Source of the DNA: Trichuris trichiura
Taxonomy: Eukaryota > Nematoda > Enoplea > Trichinellida > Trichuridae
NCBI GenBank assembly: GCA_037903355.1
Contig: JBAJFE010000055.1
Location: 62,001-126,000, forward strand
DNA: 64,000 nucleotides
Reading direction: 5' to 3'
Shown here in pieces: positions 1-11,200 of the stretch (positions are counted from its first letter, which is position 1; every line of letters begins with the position of its first letter). The position numbers and the translations under genes were made by a program. The notes beneath the pieces are model-generated. The model did no database searches and had not been told where the DNA came from. It saw only the letters and a program-made list of their open reading frames with translations.

Positions 1-1748
1 TATATAATACAGTATGCCTGCCTGCTTTTCTTTGAATTTTCAGCGCTTTTGCCTTCGCAGGGCTATAATGACTGCTCAGCCAAATTTGTATTGAACTTTA
101 CGTAAACTTTTATGCTAATCTGAGCATAGACACTATTTTACTGCACTCGTCGCAATAGCCGACAACTTACCAGCAGCGTCATGCACCAGTTAGGGAATGT
201 ACTATTTCTATTCATGCAATTGTATTAATAGACGTGAAGGTGCATTGCTTACAACGAGTAAGAAGTGTGTTACGTTTTGTTAAAGATAAAATATTGATAA
301 ACGATGGAATAAAAGGGACGCACCCGGAGCTGATTGGTAGAAGCTCGACCAAAGAATTGCGTCGAATCTTCGGCAACAAAAGCGGAACATTACGGCTCAA
401 ACCACTGCGAGAAGTACGGCGGGTCAATAGGTGGATAACATTGCCCTTCGCTGTCTCTTCGAGAACTTCTACTACGCGGTCAATGTTATGAACTCCCAAC
501 AGTGATACGCCCTGAATGAAACGGCTATTTAGCAGAGGAGGTAAGAATGAAAAACGGAAAGCACATTAAGCCATGGGATATTCGGCTGCGCTTGCGGTAC
601 ACATCCCGCCACGATAATCTTCTTGCTTTTCTCGGTTCCACTGGTCACCATGTTGCGTAAATGATGCTCGGACGGAGTCTTCACTGTACAACTGTTCAAT
701 ATCCAAACGTCAGCATCCTCACGTTGATCTGAACATTTAATTGCCGTCTGTTAAGGAAGTTTGGACAAATTAATACTCGTCACAGCGTAACCAGCTGAAG
801 ACAATAATCCAGCCATATACTCCGAGTCACTATTGTTATGCGAACATCCCCAAGTGCTTATGTAAACTTTTAAACTACCTGAAATAATAGTCTCGAAAGT
901 CGACAACTCCGTGAAAGTAGGTAAATGCTGATGCCTGGAATGAAGCTATCTCCAAGGGCGCGACCGGCCCAGACGGTGCGGGAGCAACGTACAGCGTGTG
1001 CATTTGGCCTCTCATCGTTTCGCTTGTTCGTCATTATCATTTCAACATCCATATCTTCGATGTCCTCCATCATGAAACCACGCAGCAAAAGCCTGAAACG
1101 CTGACAAAAAATAGAACCTGAAAATCCATACAATAATCCAAGCCTAAAAGAAGGTAGTGGTAGCCATGCTTGTACACTTCAAACGTTGAAAGAACGCTAG
1201 CCCTGTTGGCATGCCATTAAACTAGCTGACAAAGCACCCGAACAGATCGCGGATGATCTGATAATCACGCATACAGTACAATATAAATGTGTAGGTTCGA
1301 ACAACATGCGGGTTTGGTTTTTCGGCTGTTTGGCACCTGCTGTTGTCACCTGCCACTTTCAAGCCTATGGGCAACATTAATCCTGTTTGTAGGATTGTTA
1401 AATATGTGCACCTGCTAATCAGTAACACTGTAGCCAAGGAACGCATACAATAGAAATAATTCGATGGTGTTTATTCTTTTCAATTACGAGGAGATAAAAA
1501 TGTTTGGAAACACTCCAGTTGAAACGAGTTTCGCAGCTAATAGTTATTCCACTTTGTTTGCCAAGAAGATTCAAAAACTAAACTAATAACAAACTTGAGT
1601 ATTCAGCGAAATAAAATTGCGAATTAGATCTCTGATTCTATTACCAATACATCAGAAGTTTCAAGTTTTAATCTCCTGTTCCTTACGTGCTTATTGATCT
1701 TACTGTAGTTCAGAGAATGCAGGTTCCTTTCAATCGAAAAGCTTTGTG
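1..1748. other. no recognisable gene
   Basis: Only short ORFs on both strands, none resembling a known protein. The stretch lies upstream of a decayed Tigger transposase and may hold the unrecognised 5' part of that element; no terminal inverted repeat could be placed here. Confidence 0.4.
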
Positions 1749-3085
1749 TCAACCTCAAGAACTTAAAGATCACTGGAGAAGCGGCATCGGCTGATTGCGT
1801 AGCCGCCTTGACATTCCCGGAGGAATTCAAAGAGATAACTGACCAAAAGGGATATCACCCAGAACAAATCTTCAATTGTGACGAGACGGCATTATTCTGG
1901 AAACAAATGCCAAAGCGCACGTACATCCACAAGAGCGCTAAGCAAGCCCCGGGATTCAAGCACTGAAAGATCGACTCACTCTTGTGCTCTGTGGCAACGC
2001 TGCAGGACACATGATAAAGCCCGGTGTTGTCTACCGGACTCGTAATCCTCGTCGCTCAGAAACAAAAAAAAAGATTGCCTGCCGGTATTCTGGCAGCACA
2101 ACAAGAAGGCGTGAATGACGGTTATCCTTTTTACGGAGTAGTTTAACCAATGCTTCATTCCTGAAGCGAAAAAGTACCTGGAAAGCAAGGGGATGGCTTT
2201 CAAGGTCCTCCTCGTAATTGATAACGCCCCCGGTCACCCGCAATCTCTTTGCTTCGCTAATGAGAACGTCGAGGTGAACTTTTTGCCCGCTAACTCGACA
2301 TCACTACTACAGCCACTTGATCAGGGCGCCATAAAATGCGCTAAGGCTACTTATACTCGTCTCGTATTTGGAAAGCTTCGTGATACTCTCTCCACGCTAA
2401 TGCTGATTGCGATCTTGCCGGCCTGTGGAAGCGTTTCTCAATTGCAGCCGCTATCGCCCTCATTGCGGAGGCAATACACGAGATAAAGCCTAGAACAGTC
2501 AGTGGTTACTGGAAGCGTTGGTGGAGAGACGCAGTCAGTGGATGCGAGGACTTAGGTGCCATCGATGAGGAGGTCATGGGCATAGTGAATATTGCCAAAG
2601 AGTTGGGAGGTGAGAGTTTCTCCGACATGATAGAAGACGATATCAGAGAGCACATAGAAGATTGTGGAGAACCGTTCACCAACAAGGAACTCGAAGAACT
2701 GATGCAATCACCTACGGCCAGTGACGACGACGTTATGGAAGATACAGAAGCTCAAACACTCTCGGACTGAACGCTGCAAAAGCTGGCCACTATTTTCCGG
2801 CAAGCGCAGGTCCTAAAGGATATGACTGTTGAATATGATCCATCCATGGAACGTGGCATCATCGTTACACGAGGAATAACGGCTTCGTTGAAACCGCTAC
2901 AGGATTTATTCGATGAAGCGAAGAAAAGGGAGAGACAGCTCCCTATAACAATGTTTTTAACTAAAGCTCCGGCAGCTGCGGAGCCTATCATTTTAAGGCG
3001 AGAAGTTTCGCTACCAACAAGTTCAAGGAACCCTAGGGCTAGCCGGTCTCCAGGGGATCTGCACCCACCTACAGAAAGTGGGTGA
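1749..3085 (+). pseudogene. Tigger/pogo-type DDE transposase, decayed
   Basis: Translation in shifting plus frames reads like the catalytic half of Tigger transposases. In order: KITGEAASAD and FPEEFKEITDQKGYHPEQIF; the first catalytic Asp in NCDETALFW (about 1875); TYIHKSAKQAPGFK; then the second Asp in FKVLLVIDNAPGHPQ (about 2190-2240); then FLPANSTSLLQPLDQG (about 2280-2330); then the acidic C-terminal part down to 3085. The frame is broken by a stop after PGFKH (about 1965), several stops and frameshifts between 2000 and 2190, another shift near 2400, and a TGA at 2768. The CENP-B-like DNA-binding half is not recognisable upstream. Family knowledge: these enzymes cut and paste DNA at TA sites. 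Inference: an inactive fossil. A MITE with Tigger-type ends lies 475 bp downstream. Confidence 0.9.
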
Positions 3086-3559
3086 ATTGTCTGATTCCTG
3101 ATGCGCCAAACATTTCTGCCGGTAGACGTTTTGTTCTATGTGGATGTGTTCCATGTGATGTTCAGTATTTCTGCTTAAGTGGGCCTGTGCATTTCATATT
3201 TCCCCTGCTCTGTACCCATTCCGCGCACCAGGACATCGCTTAGCTCATTAAAGCAAGGTGATTCCAAGGCGTTTAAAGAAAGATCATCCTACTTTCGTCC
3301 TTTCTTGTATGTAATGGCTTGGACTCTGATGGCTGGCCCCGCTGGACAGGCGAAGTCTCATTAATGCCATTATCTTGTAGCTAGATTTCGTAGTACCAAG
3401 CTTCGAAGGATCACTAGGTATGATAACCGTTCCGGAAGGAATTCAAGGGTATAGGATGAAATACGCGGCTGGAATACAAGCTATTTGGCCACTTTCATAG
3501 GGTATCCTATACAACGCGGTGTAAGGCTCAAAATTCGAGACGAATTATATATATATACA
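3086..3559. other. no gene; 3' flank of transposase fossil
   Basis: Short ORFs only. This is probably the untranslated 3' part of the decayed Tigger element or its flank. Confidence 0.35.
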
Positions 3560-3726
3560 GTAGAACCTCCATAAGTTGACCACCCAAGGGACCAGGAAAA
3601 ACTGGTCAACATAGCAGGTGCTCAACATAAGAGTCTGTGGGTATATTATATTATTAACGTGCGGACCAACCAAGTGATCAAAATTCAGTCAACTTAAGGA
3701 GGTGGTCGACTTCGGAAATTCTACTG
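3560..3726. mobile_element. Tigger/pogo-type MITE with TIRs and TA target site
   Basis: A 167-bp non-autonomous element. The left end reads CAGTAGAACCTCCATAAGTT and the right end, reverse-complemented, reads CAGTAGAATTTCCGAAGTCG. Both run on into GACCACC, so the inverted repeats are about 27 bp and imperfect. Each end abuts an (TA)n run, as expected for TA target duplication. CAGTAGAA-type ends with TA insertion are characteristic of the Tigger/pogo group. The interior has no coding capacity. Confidence 0.85.
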
Positions 3727-5106
3727 TATATATATATATATATTATATATCCGTTAGATGGAAGGATTAACTTGTCTTAACACAGTCTGGTGTTTGATTT
3801 AAGACTACTGTCAACCTTTATAGTCAAGGAACTGGTGGTCAGAGTAATTCTCAGGGTCTTATCTGAATATATTACCTGTGAAATGCCCTACATACAACTA
3901 CGATGGATTAGTATATACAATCAGATCCCTGCATCCGTGATTCTCACTCCTCTGCCCACGCAATTGAGTATTCCGCAATTCGCAGTTTTCGTAGGAAATA
4001 GAACTGCTTCTTGGTATTTCTGCGTGCGCAGATCAAACTAACTATTACGGGTCATATCATCGAAGAATTTTTTATGGGTTTCACGAGTGTTTTATAATTT
4101 TGTTTACTCTTTGTTCTGAGCGGATTTTTAGCATCTTGCGGTTTCCTAATTGATAGAGGGTGATGAACGCTTTTTAATCAGCAACTCACAGAGCTGCTTC
4201 TAATGCAGACTGGACATTCACTAAACATTTTCGCACTACTGGTAACTCCTTTAAAAGAAACTTCTGACGTGATGTGGCAATGTTTGCGTCTGGACTGGTC
4301 TTCTGGCGGTTACGAAGCACTGGCAAACCTTGGTATGATATCACAACCTGTGAATCAGCTCTCCCGGCTCAGTGTCCGCGTTTGATGTCTGAATTCGCTG
4401 GAGGATCACTGATTTGTTGGGTGCTAAATAGGAGAAGCAAAGTTTTGCTGACCTCTACTCCTGAGAAACGCGAGTTGGGTGGCACCCTATGAGGAAGAGG
4501 TTAATGTCAAGGACAACTGATCTATTTAACATGAACTTAATATGTTCTCTCATTAAAGCCACATTGTGCACACCAAAATAAACGTTCAAAATCATTCATG
4601 GTCACCTCTGGAACCTAGTCCCCGCGGATACAAACGTTCTATTTCATATCATCTCATTATTTATGATAATTAGTTCAAGAAAATGTTATGGGTGGTTACA
4701 GAGCTCAGCATGCACAATATACCGTTACTCTTCTTATAGGCCTTTAGGAATGTCTAATGCATATGAGTAAGTTACTCTATGAGATACGTAATGATAATTA
4801 ATAGTAGTTAGAACAGGGGTTCTTTGCTAAATAATGAAATGAAAGAATCATAATAATTTGGTCATAAAAGCTTTAGGTTGTGAACCTTGTTTCCAGACAA
4901 TGACACAGTGCTCACATGATCAGTTGGTTGGCTGCGGTCCCCGGCATTTAGTTTGCCTGATGGAGCCTCTTCTCTTAACTTCAAGCGGCAGCCAATAGGA
5001 TTGCCCTGAAGCTGAAGGTAAGTCAGCTATAGCCCAATTCAGCTGATATAACAGTTTTGCGTTGATCAGTCTGTCAGTCTTTGAGTTATGTTAATATAAT
5101 TTACAG
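3727..5106. other. no recognisable gene
   Basis: AT-rich with scattered short ORFs (for example 4203-4385 and 4274-4492, plus strand) that show no family resemblance. If the sphingomyelinase-like exon at 5107 belongs to an intact gene, its upstream exons should lie here, but I could not find them. Confidence 0.35.
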
Positions 5107-5217
5107 CCATTGTCTCATGACACATTCAATGGATACTATGCAAAAGAGGGACCATGGAAAGAACCTTGTGACAAAGCCTGTATCGAAATAAAAGCTTATT
5201 GTCTGCAAAAAACCTGA
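5107..5217 (+). pseudogene. orphan C-terminal exon resembling acid sphingomyelinase
   Basis: After a pyrimidine/AT-rich tract ending in TTTACAG, 36 codons are open and end in TGA. The peptide includes FNGYYAKEGPWKEPCDKACI, matching the end of acid sphingomyelinase-like phosphodiesterases, where a Phe/Tyr-rich stretch precedes 'G-P-..-E/D-P-C-..-C'. Its three Cys fit the disulfide-bonded C-terminal cap. No preceding catalytic metallophosphatase exon (GNHD/H motifs) was found within several kb. Either a gene fragment or the last exon of a gene I failed to trace; called a pseudogene on balance. Confidence 0.35.
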
Positions 5218-5246
5218 CGTTACCAACCAAGAATTAAGGTAAGATA

Positions 5247-5441
5247 ATGGAGACACTCATTCTTAAAACTGAGACACGAAATCACAGAGTAGGTCAAGCT
5301 CTACATGAGCTTTACCTTGTGTTGGTCCAGCGAGGCAAGACTGCAGTGTGCATTACTAGGATGCTTGAAAACTTTAACTTGCGCATCACTGATGCTGACC
5401 AAATGATCGTTTTGCTACAGATCATTCAGAGGGCCTGGTGA
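5247..5441 (+). CDS. hypothetical ORF, 64 codons
   Basis: Open from ATG to TGA: METLILKTETRNHRVGQALH and on to LLQIIQRAW. Composition looks protein-like (amphipathic helices, charged and hydrophobic residues alternating), but I recognise no family. It could be one exon of a gene continuing into the ORF at 5650, though a clean phase-matched splice pair was not demonstrated. It begins 30 bp after the sphingomyelinase-like exon. Confidence 0.25.
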   Translation: METLILKTETRNHRVGQALHELYLVLVQRGKTAVCITRMLENFNLRITDADQMIVLLQIIQRAW

Positions 5442-5649
5442 ACTCACGTATAAGGTAAAAATCTTTTCTTTGTATGACCAACCACAGACGGCCGTTTCTA
5501 AGCCCACTGATAACTTGAGAGCCCAGAGACAATTAGGGTCATCATGCCAGCAACAGTACACTGAACCATAGCAGTAGAGTACATGGGATATGTAGGCTGA
5601 GAAGCCAGAGAAAGCATCCAAGAATACAACATAAAAGGGGAAGTCAGTA

Positions 5650-6024
5650 ATGGAATCAATCATCAGCAGCATCTTCAAAATTTTCAAAGCAGGAAACATG
5701 ATAAAAAGAAGTTCTGCTAGCAACTTTTTAGAACTGGTCATTCAACGGCACAACGTTAACAGGATTACTCATGACCTAATTGCTTCACGTGTCCCACCAG
5801 CAAGTGGCATACGGTTTGCTCAAAAAAAAATTCAATCGGCTATCAGCTCACTAGTTTTCAATGAGCTGAGTAAGCAAGCAAGCAATGAAGGGATGGAAAG
5901 CGTTGAACAACTTCGTCTTACGAAAATAAGCAGCAAAATATACTACCACCGTCTGATCTGGAAAAATCACTTTCAGGCCTACCAAAACAAAAGTGACGGA
6001 ATACACACGTTAGAAAGCAACTAA
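5650..6024 (+). CDS. hypothetical ORF, 124 codons
   Basis: A 124-codon ATG-to-TAA frame with a helix-rich, basic product (SIFKIFKAGNMIKRSS near the start, QKKIQSAISSLVFNELSKQA in the middle). No signal peptide, membrane segment or known motif seen. It may pair with the ORF at 5247 as two exons of one gene, or be chance in AT-rich DNA. Confidence 0.3.
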   Translation: MESIISSIFKIFKAGNMIKRSSASNFLELVIQRHNVNRITHDLIASRVPPASGIRFAQKKIQSAISSLVFNELSKQASNEGMESVEQLRLTKISSKIYYHRLIWKNHFQAYQNKSDGIHTLESN

Positions 6025-8272
6025 TTAAAAATGCTGCACCGACTTCTGTTCAATCATTCGTGTTTCCAACATTTTAATAAACCAGAAGGATTGTTAAACG
6101 TTTGAAGCAAAAATATTGCTGTGAGCTGACGTGCAGAGACCTTATTTCTCACCATCAGCCATTTTCCTTTGTTCGCAGTTAGTACAACTTTATTTCTTCT
6201 CTGAAATGGCACTTCGGATTACCGGTTAACGCTGTTCGGCGAAGCTGTAGTAATGATGGAAGTGCGCTTGACCAAGTTGAATAGTCTGCAATTTAATAAG
6301 CTGAAAACAGACAGCTTTGAAGTATAGCTACGTAAACAACTTCCAAAAATGATACACTCCGACGCCAACGTAAAACAATGAATAGACGACGCTGAGCCCT
6401 TATCAAGTTTTCCACAGTCGCTAATTTAGTGCGATCGTGAAAAAGCAGTGATCATTCGTGAAAATTCCAGACCCGGACGCTCATTAAATATTCAACAACT
6501 CTGATGAACAAGATAAGGCACCAGATTACATTGCCTAATAAAAACTGCACGCGGACGGCAGAGCGGTTCAGTTCGCTTACTTCCGCTTTGCAGAGTTGTC
6601 TGCTTTGTGCAGATAACGGTGTCTAACTTTGTCTGGTTAGGGATTTATTTTTTCTAGCGTACAGAGACGCTGCCCATCTTTAGTGCACAATCACAGAAGC
6701 TTCCATTTGAAAAGAGAGGTAAGCAAACCTGTGTAATTCTTATATACGTATCATTTGAACTGTAAAGAACTAAGTGCTAGTATTGTGGTGGATTAGTAGG
6801 CTTGTGCAAGTGGCTTGACTTAACAGAAAAAATTTAGTCGCTGATTCTTTTGTGCTCAGCAGGCATACTGTACTTTTGGACTAACTCTGATTCATCCCTA
6901 TTAATCAGCTGTAGTTTTTTTAGCTTCAATTTTTTCTTCAGTGATAGAGGTTAACGCTCTACCGTACTATCACTAAAATCATCGATAGCTTCGCCGTAGA
7001 AAGTAGTCCCAATTATGCAGATTGACTTTTCTTTTGTTTCCGTTGTTTCTAAACTAAGTATTAGCAATTTTAATGAACTGCGTCTGATCGCAGAGCGGCG
7101 CAGGCTGATTATAAGCCGTAGACGCAACTGAACTTCAATTTTTTTTGATTGTCATGTTTTTGATCAACTCTAAACAATTGTACGCAAATAATCAACTGGT
7201 GAATTGCGTTTCACGTCGTTAACGAATTTTATTTTTTTACTTTCAACCAGTTCCTCCGTCATTCTGATGACGTCACTCAAAATGAAGAGCTTTAATAGCT
7301 CTATAAGCAGTGTCTAAGTAAAAGGTTTTCAGAAATCCTGCTATTTACGGAATCTGGTAAGTATCATTTTAGTTGTGCTAATTAGATTGTTCAAGTACGT
7401 ATGCACCATTTTCCTTCCAATTATGCCGAGCATTTTTATCCCGCAGCTAGTACAGACATAATTATATGAAAAAATTTGAAATATTTTTTTCTGAAAACTA
7501 GAAAATTTTTTCAGCTATTGGTATGTGTACATTTTCTTTTTAAACTGACGTGTTGCATACGCGTCAGCATACGGTAGCACTGCGTTCATTAAGTTATTCG
7601 CAGGTTAGGTATAAGTTGTACAGTAACAATAGGCTTGACGAGTCCACGTCGCTGTTTCTGGTTGGTTAGTGTAACTGCTTGATCAGTTCAGTCGAGTGGC
7701 ATGGGAAGAGCTGCCAGTTGGTATCGAACGCGTTTGCAGCTCGTTTCATTCACCCTCTAAAGGGTGCCTGTACGCGCTGTCAGTGACTGCCTCACGCTGT
7801 TTCTACTACTTTCTCATGCTTCGCAGTTTTCTCTTTCAAGCTGTCGACTTTTGCTCATTGCGTATTCTTGTTTTACGGTGGTACTTTTAGCCTCTCAAGT
7901 TTGAAACTCCTGCTCGCACGAATTGTGACGGTTCTTCGTACCTTCAACGCGACTTCCCTCTTACCTCATTAGCTTTTACCTGAATTACATCCTTGTGCGT
8001 CATTGTGCACTTGTTACGCCACAGAACGGTCGCTTTCAACTTTCAGTCTTCAGTCAGCCCCTTTAGGGGCGTGCGGCTGAAAACTGGTAAGCATTTTTTG
8101 TTTTCTCAATTTCAGTTAGTAACTTTGCTCATGCTAACTGATTTTAGAAATGTTCAAGCACATACTGTAGTGATTCATCGTTTCAGAATTTCCATTGGTT
8201 AGTGTTGCTTCTCTGATCCGTGAACTGTTCTGCTCCAAGCAACTTTAGCAGTTTGTTTCTAGATCTCTCATT
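6025..8272. other. upstream region of CNOT1; no coding exon identified
   Basis: Contains several good splice donors after short purine/pyrimidine blocks (GAGAG|GTAAGC near 6719, ATCTG|GTAAGT near 7355, AACTG|GTAAGC near 8085). These could be donors of non-coding 5' exons of CNOT1. I found no sequence encoding the conserved first ~230 residues of CNOT1. Two small inverted repeats occur: CCCTCTAAAGGG near 7752 and CCCCTTTAGGGG near 8058. Confidence 0.35.
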
Positions 8273-11200
8273 AGAAATTTTACCCAATGGTTGCAGTACC
8301 TATAGAGACGGAGGAGGAAGAGAGCTCAGTGCTTCAAAAAATTAAAAACGTCGGGTGCGCTTTTACCAGAAATGTGACCCATTGTCTGCGCTTAGCAAGG
8401 GAAATTGGTTTGGAGGATCCCACTTCTTCAGAAGTTGCCGAAATAGTGACAATGATGGTTCTTGGCTCCGATTCGTCAGAAGCGCCCCAGTCGGTAAGGA
8501 TTCCTCTGCTCTGCTATGCTGTTTCTTCTTTATTGTTATCATAGTCTGCTGACCAGGTGACAGACATGCCAACCAGTGAAAATTGGCATCCGATAGTCTT
8601 TGCCAAAGCGTTAAGGCAGATATCACCTGACCTTGATTGGTATGAAGTGATATTCTGCTTTGACACACCTTCGTTCATGATCAAAAATCGTGCCTGTTTG
8701 TCTTCTCTGATGTCAGTATTGTCGGTTGGCTTTCAAAATGAGCCTATTCCACTGAAGCTATTGTTCAACCGATGGGAAAACCCTGAAGCACAGGTTTGTT
8801 TTCCCTTTCTTTTCTACATTTTTCAATGTAGCAAAACTTTCCGCTTGTTTAGCTGTCTTGGATTTCTCAGATTCTGCAAAATCCAGACGTTGTATCATTT
8901 TCCGATTATCCATTTACTCCTGTAAACGTTGAAGGCGTTCAGCTGTTGCCCAGTGATTGTACCTCAAAAGAAATGTTAACATGGCAGTCCCTAGAATTGA
9001 TCACCATATTAGTGGATATAGGTGAAAACAGTTCCTTATCCAATGCAGTGAAAGATTGCTTCAATTATCCAGTGAAGAATTGCCCGGTTTTACTACTGGC
9101 TGGCCTCTTTATGATTGAAGTAAGTATAGCACAGAATAGTTTTAATAATTAATAGTAATGAGCTGAGTTGACCTGCATGTTATCAGCCCTGTTCAGTATG
9201 AACACGTTTGTTATTTCAGCCACCAGTTTCCTGTTTCCGACAAGAGCTGCTGCATACGGTGTTGCAGGTTGTTTATGATAGCCCTGATTTACCTTTGCCG
9301 ATTTTTGCGAAGGCGTGGAAAGACCAGGTTCATATTTTTCGTCCTATTGGTCACTTATTTTAAATTGTCCTTGAATACTTACTATTTTCAGACGGAACGC
9401 CAATCCACCTATCGGAACATTCTGGTGCATTCCGTTGTAAGCTGGTATGAGAAGAACCCAAGTGAATCTGCTAAACTGTGCCACTTCATTGAAATGATCA
9501 TGCACTTTCGGGTAATTGAGCATTAGAAAATTTAAGTTTTTAGTATAAAGCAATCATTTGCAACTTAATTAACCGGTCAGATGTTGAAAAAATTATATAG
9601 TTTAGAAACTGAACATGGGCTCCTCTGTTTGAAGAATGTTTTCTTCTGTTGAATGGTAATAGAGCCTTCGTTGTGAGATAACTGGAACAGTCTACTATTA
9701 ATATTTTCCCTTTAAGGCATGCACATTTTAAATGAACTTAAGTGGCACTCTCTGCTTCTATAGTTACTTCATTCAGTGTGCGAGTAGAGTCCATTCCTTC
9801 TATGAAATTGTAAATGCCTAAAAGCTTTAAGAAGTTTCACTTGTCTTTTTTCCACAAATAGTCGTTTTCTGTGTTGTACGCAAAGCTATTAACGTCAGAG
9901 CTAACAGACAGTCATAGTGTTAATCTTTTAAACATTTTGAGCAAGGAATTGGAATCAAAAAACAAATGAGGCGAAGAATGAGTGACGGCTGTGGATTTTG
10001 CTGTAATATTGTTTAGCTCTTTGCTGACTGTAATGCAATTTGTTCACTTGCTTTTAAGCTTAGCAGCGTGCATAGTTTCTGGGTTCATCAAAAGCTTCTT
10101 AAAGACTTGGTTTCCAGTTTCGGGAAGGCATAAATTTGATTTGCACTGAGAGGTATAATGAAATAAAGATTTTTTTGGAAATTAGGATATGCAGTACATC
10201 GTTCTGTAAATAGTCTGACAAGTTAGCACCATTGCTGGGTTCAGGTGGCTTATTTGATTTACAGTAAAAACCGGTTGGTCAGAAATAATGTTACCTTGAC
10301 ATGATGGGGAGAAGTCATGTTGTTTACTAAGGCAATGGGAAAGGGAACTTAAAGTTAAAAAAAAGTTAGGAATGGGGATTAGTATGTTACGTAAGCAGTT
10401 CGGTCATTGCTTGTTAATCCCTCGAACCATCACCTCCTGAACCTCTTCGAAAAGCTATCATAAGCGTCGTTTCATCACGGACGTTCAGCAGTGGCCAAAA
10501 ATGGATGGGTAGAGAGCGAAATGCCTTTTAAAGTCCAACCACGTTTGCTTCATGGTCATGCCGACTGACCATGAAGCAACCGTGGTCAAAGGCACATGGT
10601 CTGATGGAACTTGAAACCTTCCACTGACCAGGAGGAGCGTCACATATAGCGCTCGTTTGGGTATCGCTGAGTTAATCCATCATCACGTTTTCTGGCTTTC
10701 CTTATTTCATTGGGCCCATTTTAATTGTCACGAAATTATTACGCCTTCTTGATGGCCGCGTACCGCAATAACAGCGTGCTCATTTTGACAACTGACTTCC
10801 TAAGAGATTCGCGGTGTTTGTAAGTACGAGCTGAAATGAAGTCTGCTACGTTGCTTTAGTATTTGTACTCCGTTGCTACACGTATGTACTCCAGGTAAGT
10901 TGAAAGCTTCCTTTTTTAGGCCCTACAGGCGTTCCTAAACGTTCCTCACTATACTTTCGTTATTCATCTAGTTTGCCTAACTTTCAATGCCACCGATATG
11001 CCTGTGGACAAATGGATTCACGATAAAATTAATGATTGCGGGGTATGTTCACTTTATTCGATTTCAAGGCCTATTTGGCACTTTTTCTTTCCAGGAGAAT
11101 TTTGCCCAGGCTTGCATTAATTTCATGAAGGAACATTGCTTTGTACAAACGGATGATTTAGCAGTGATTACGCTGGACCCGTCCATTCCACCGGAGATGG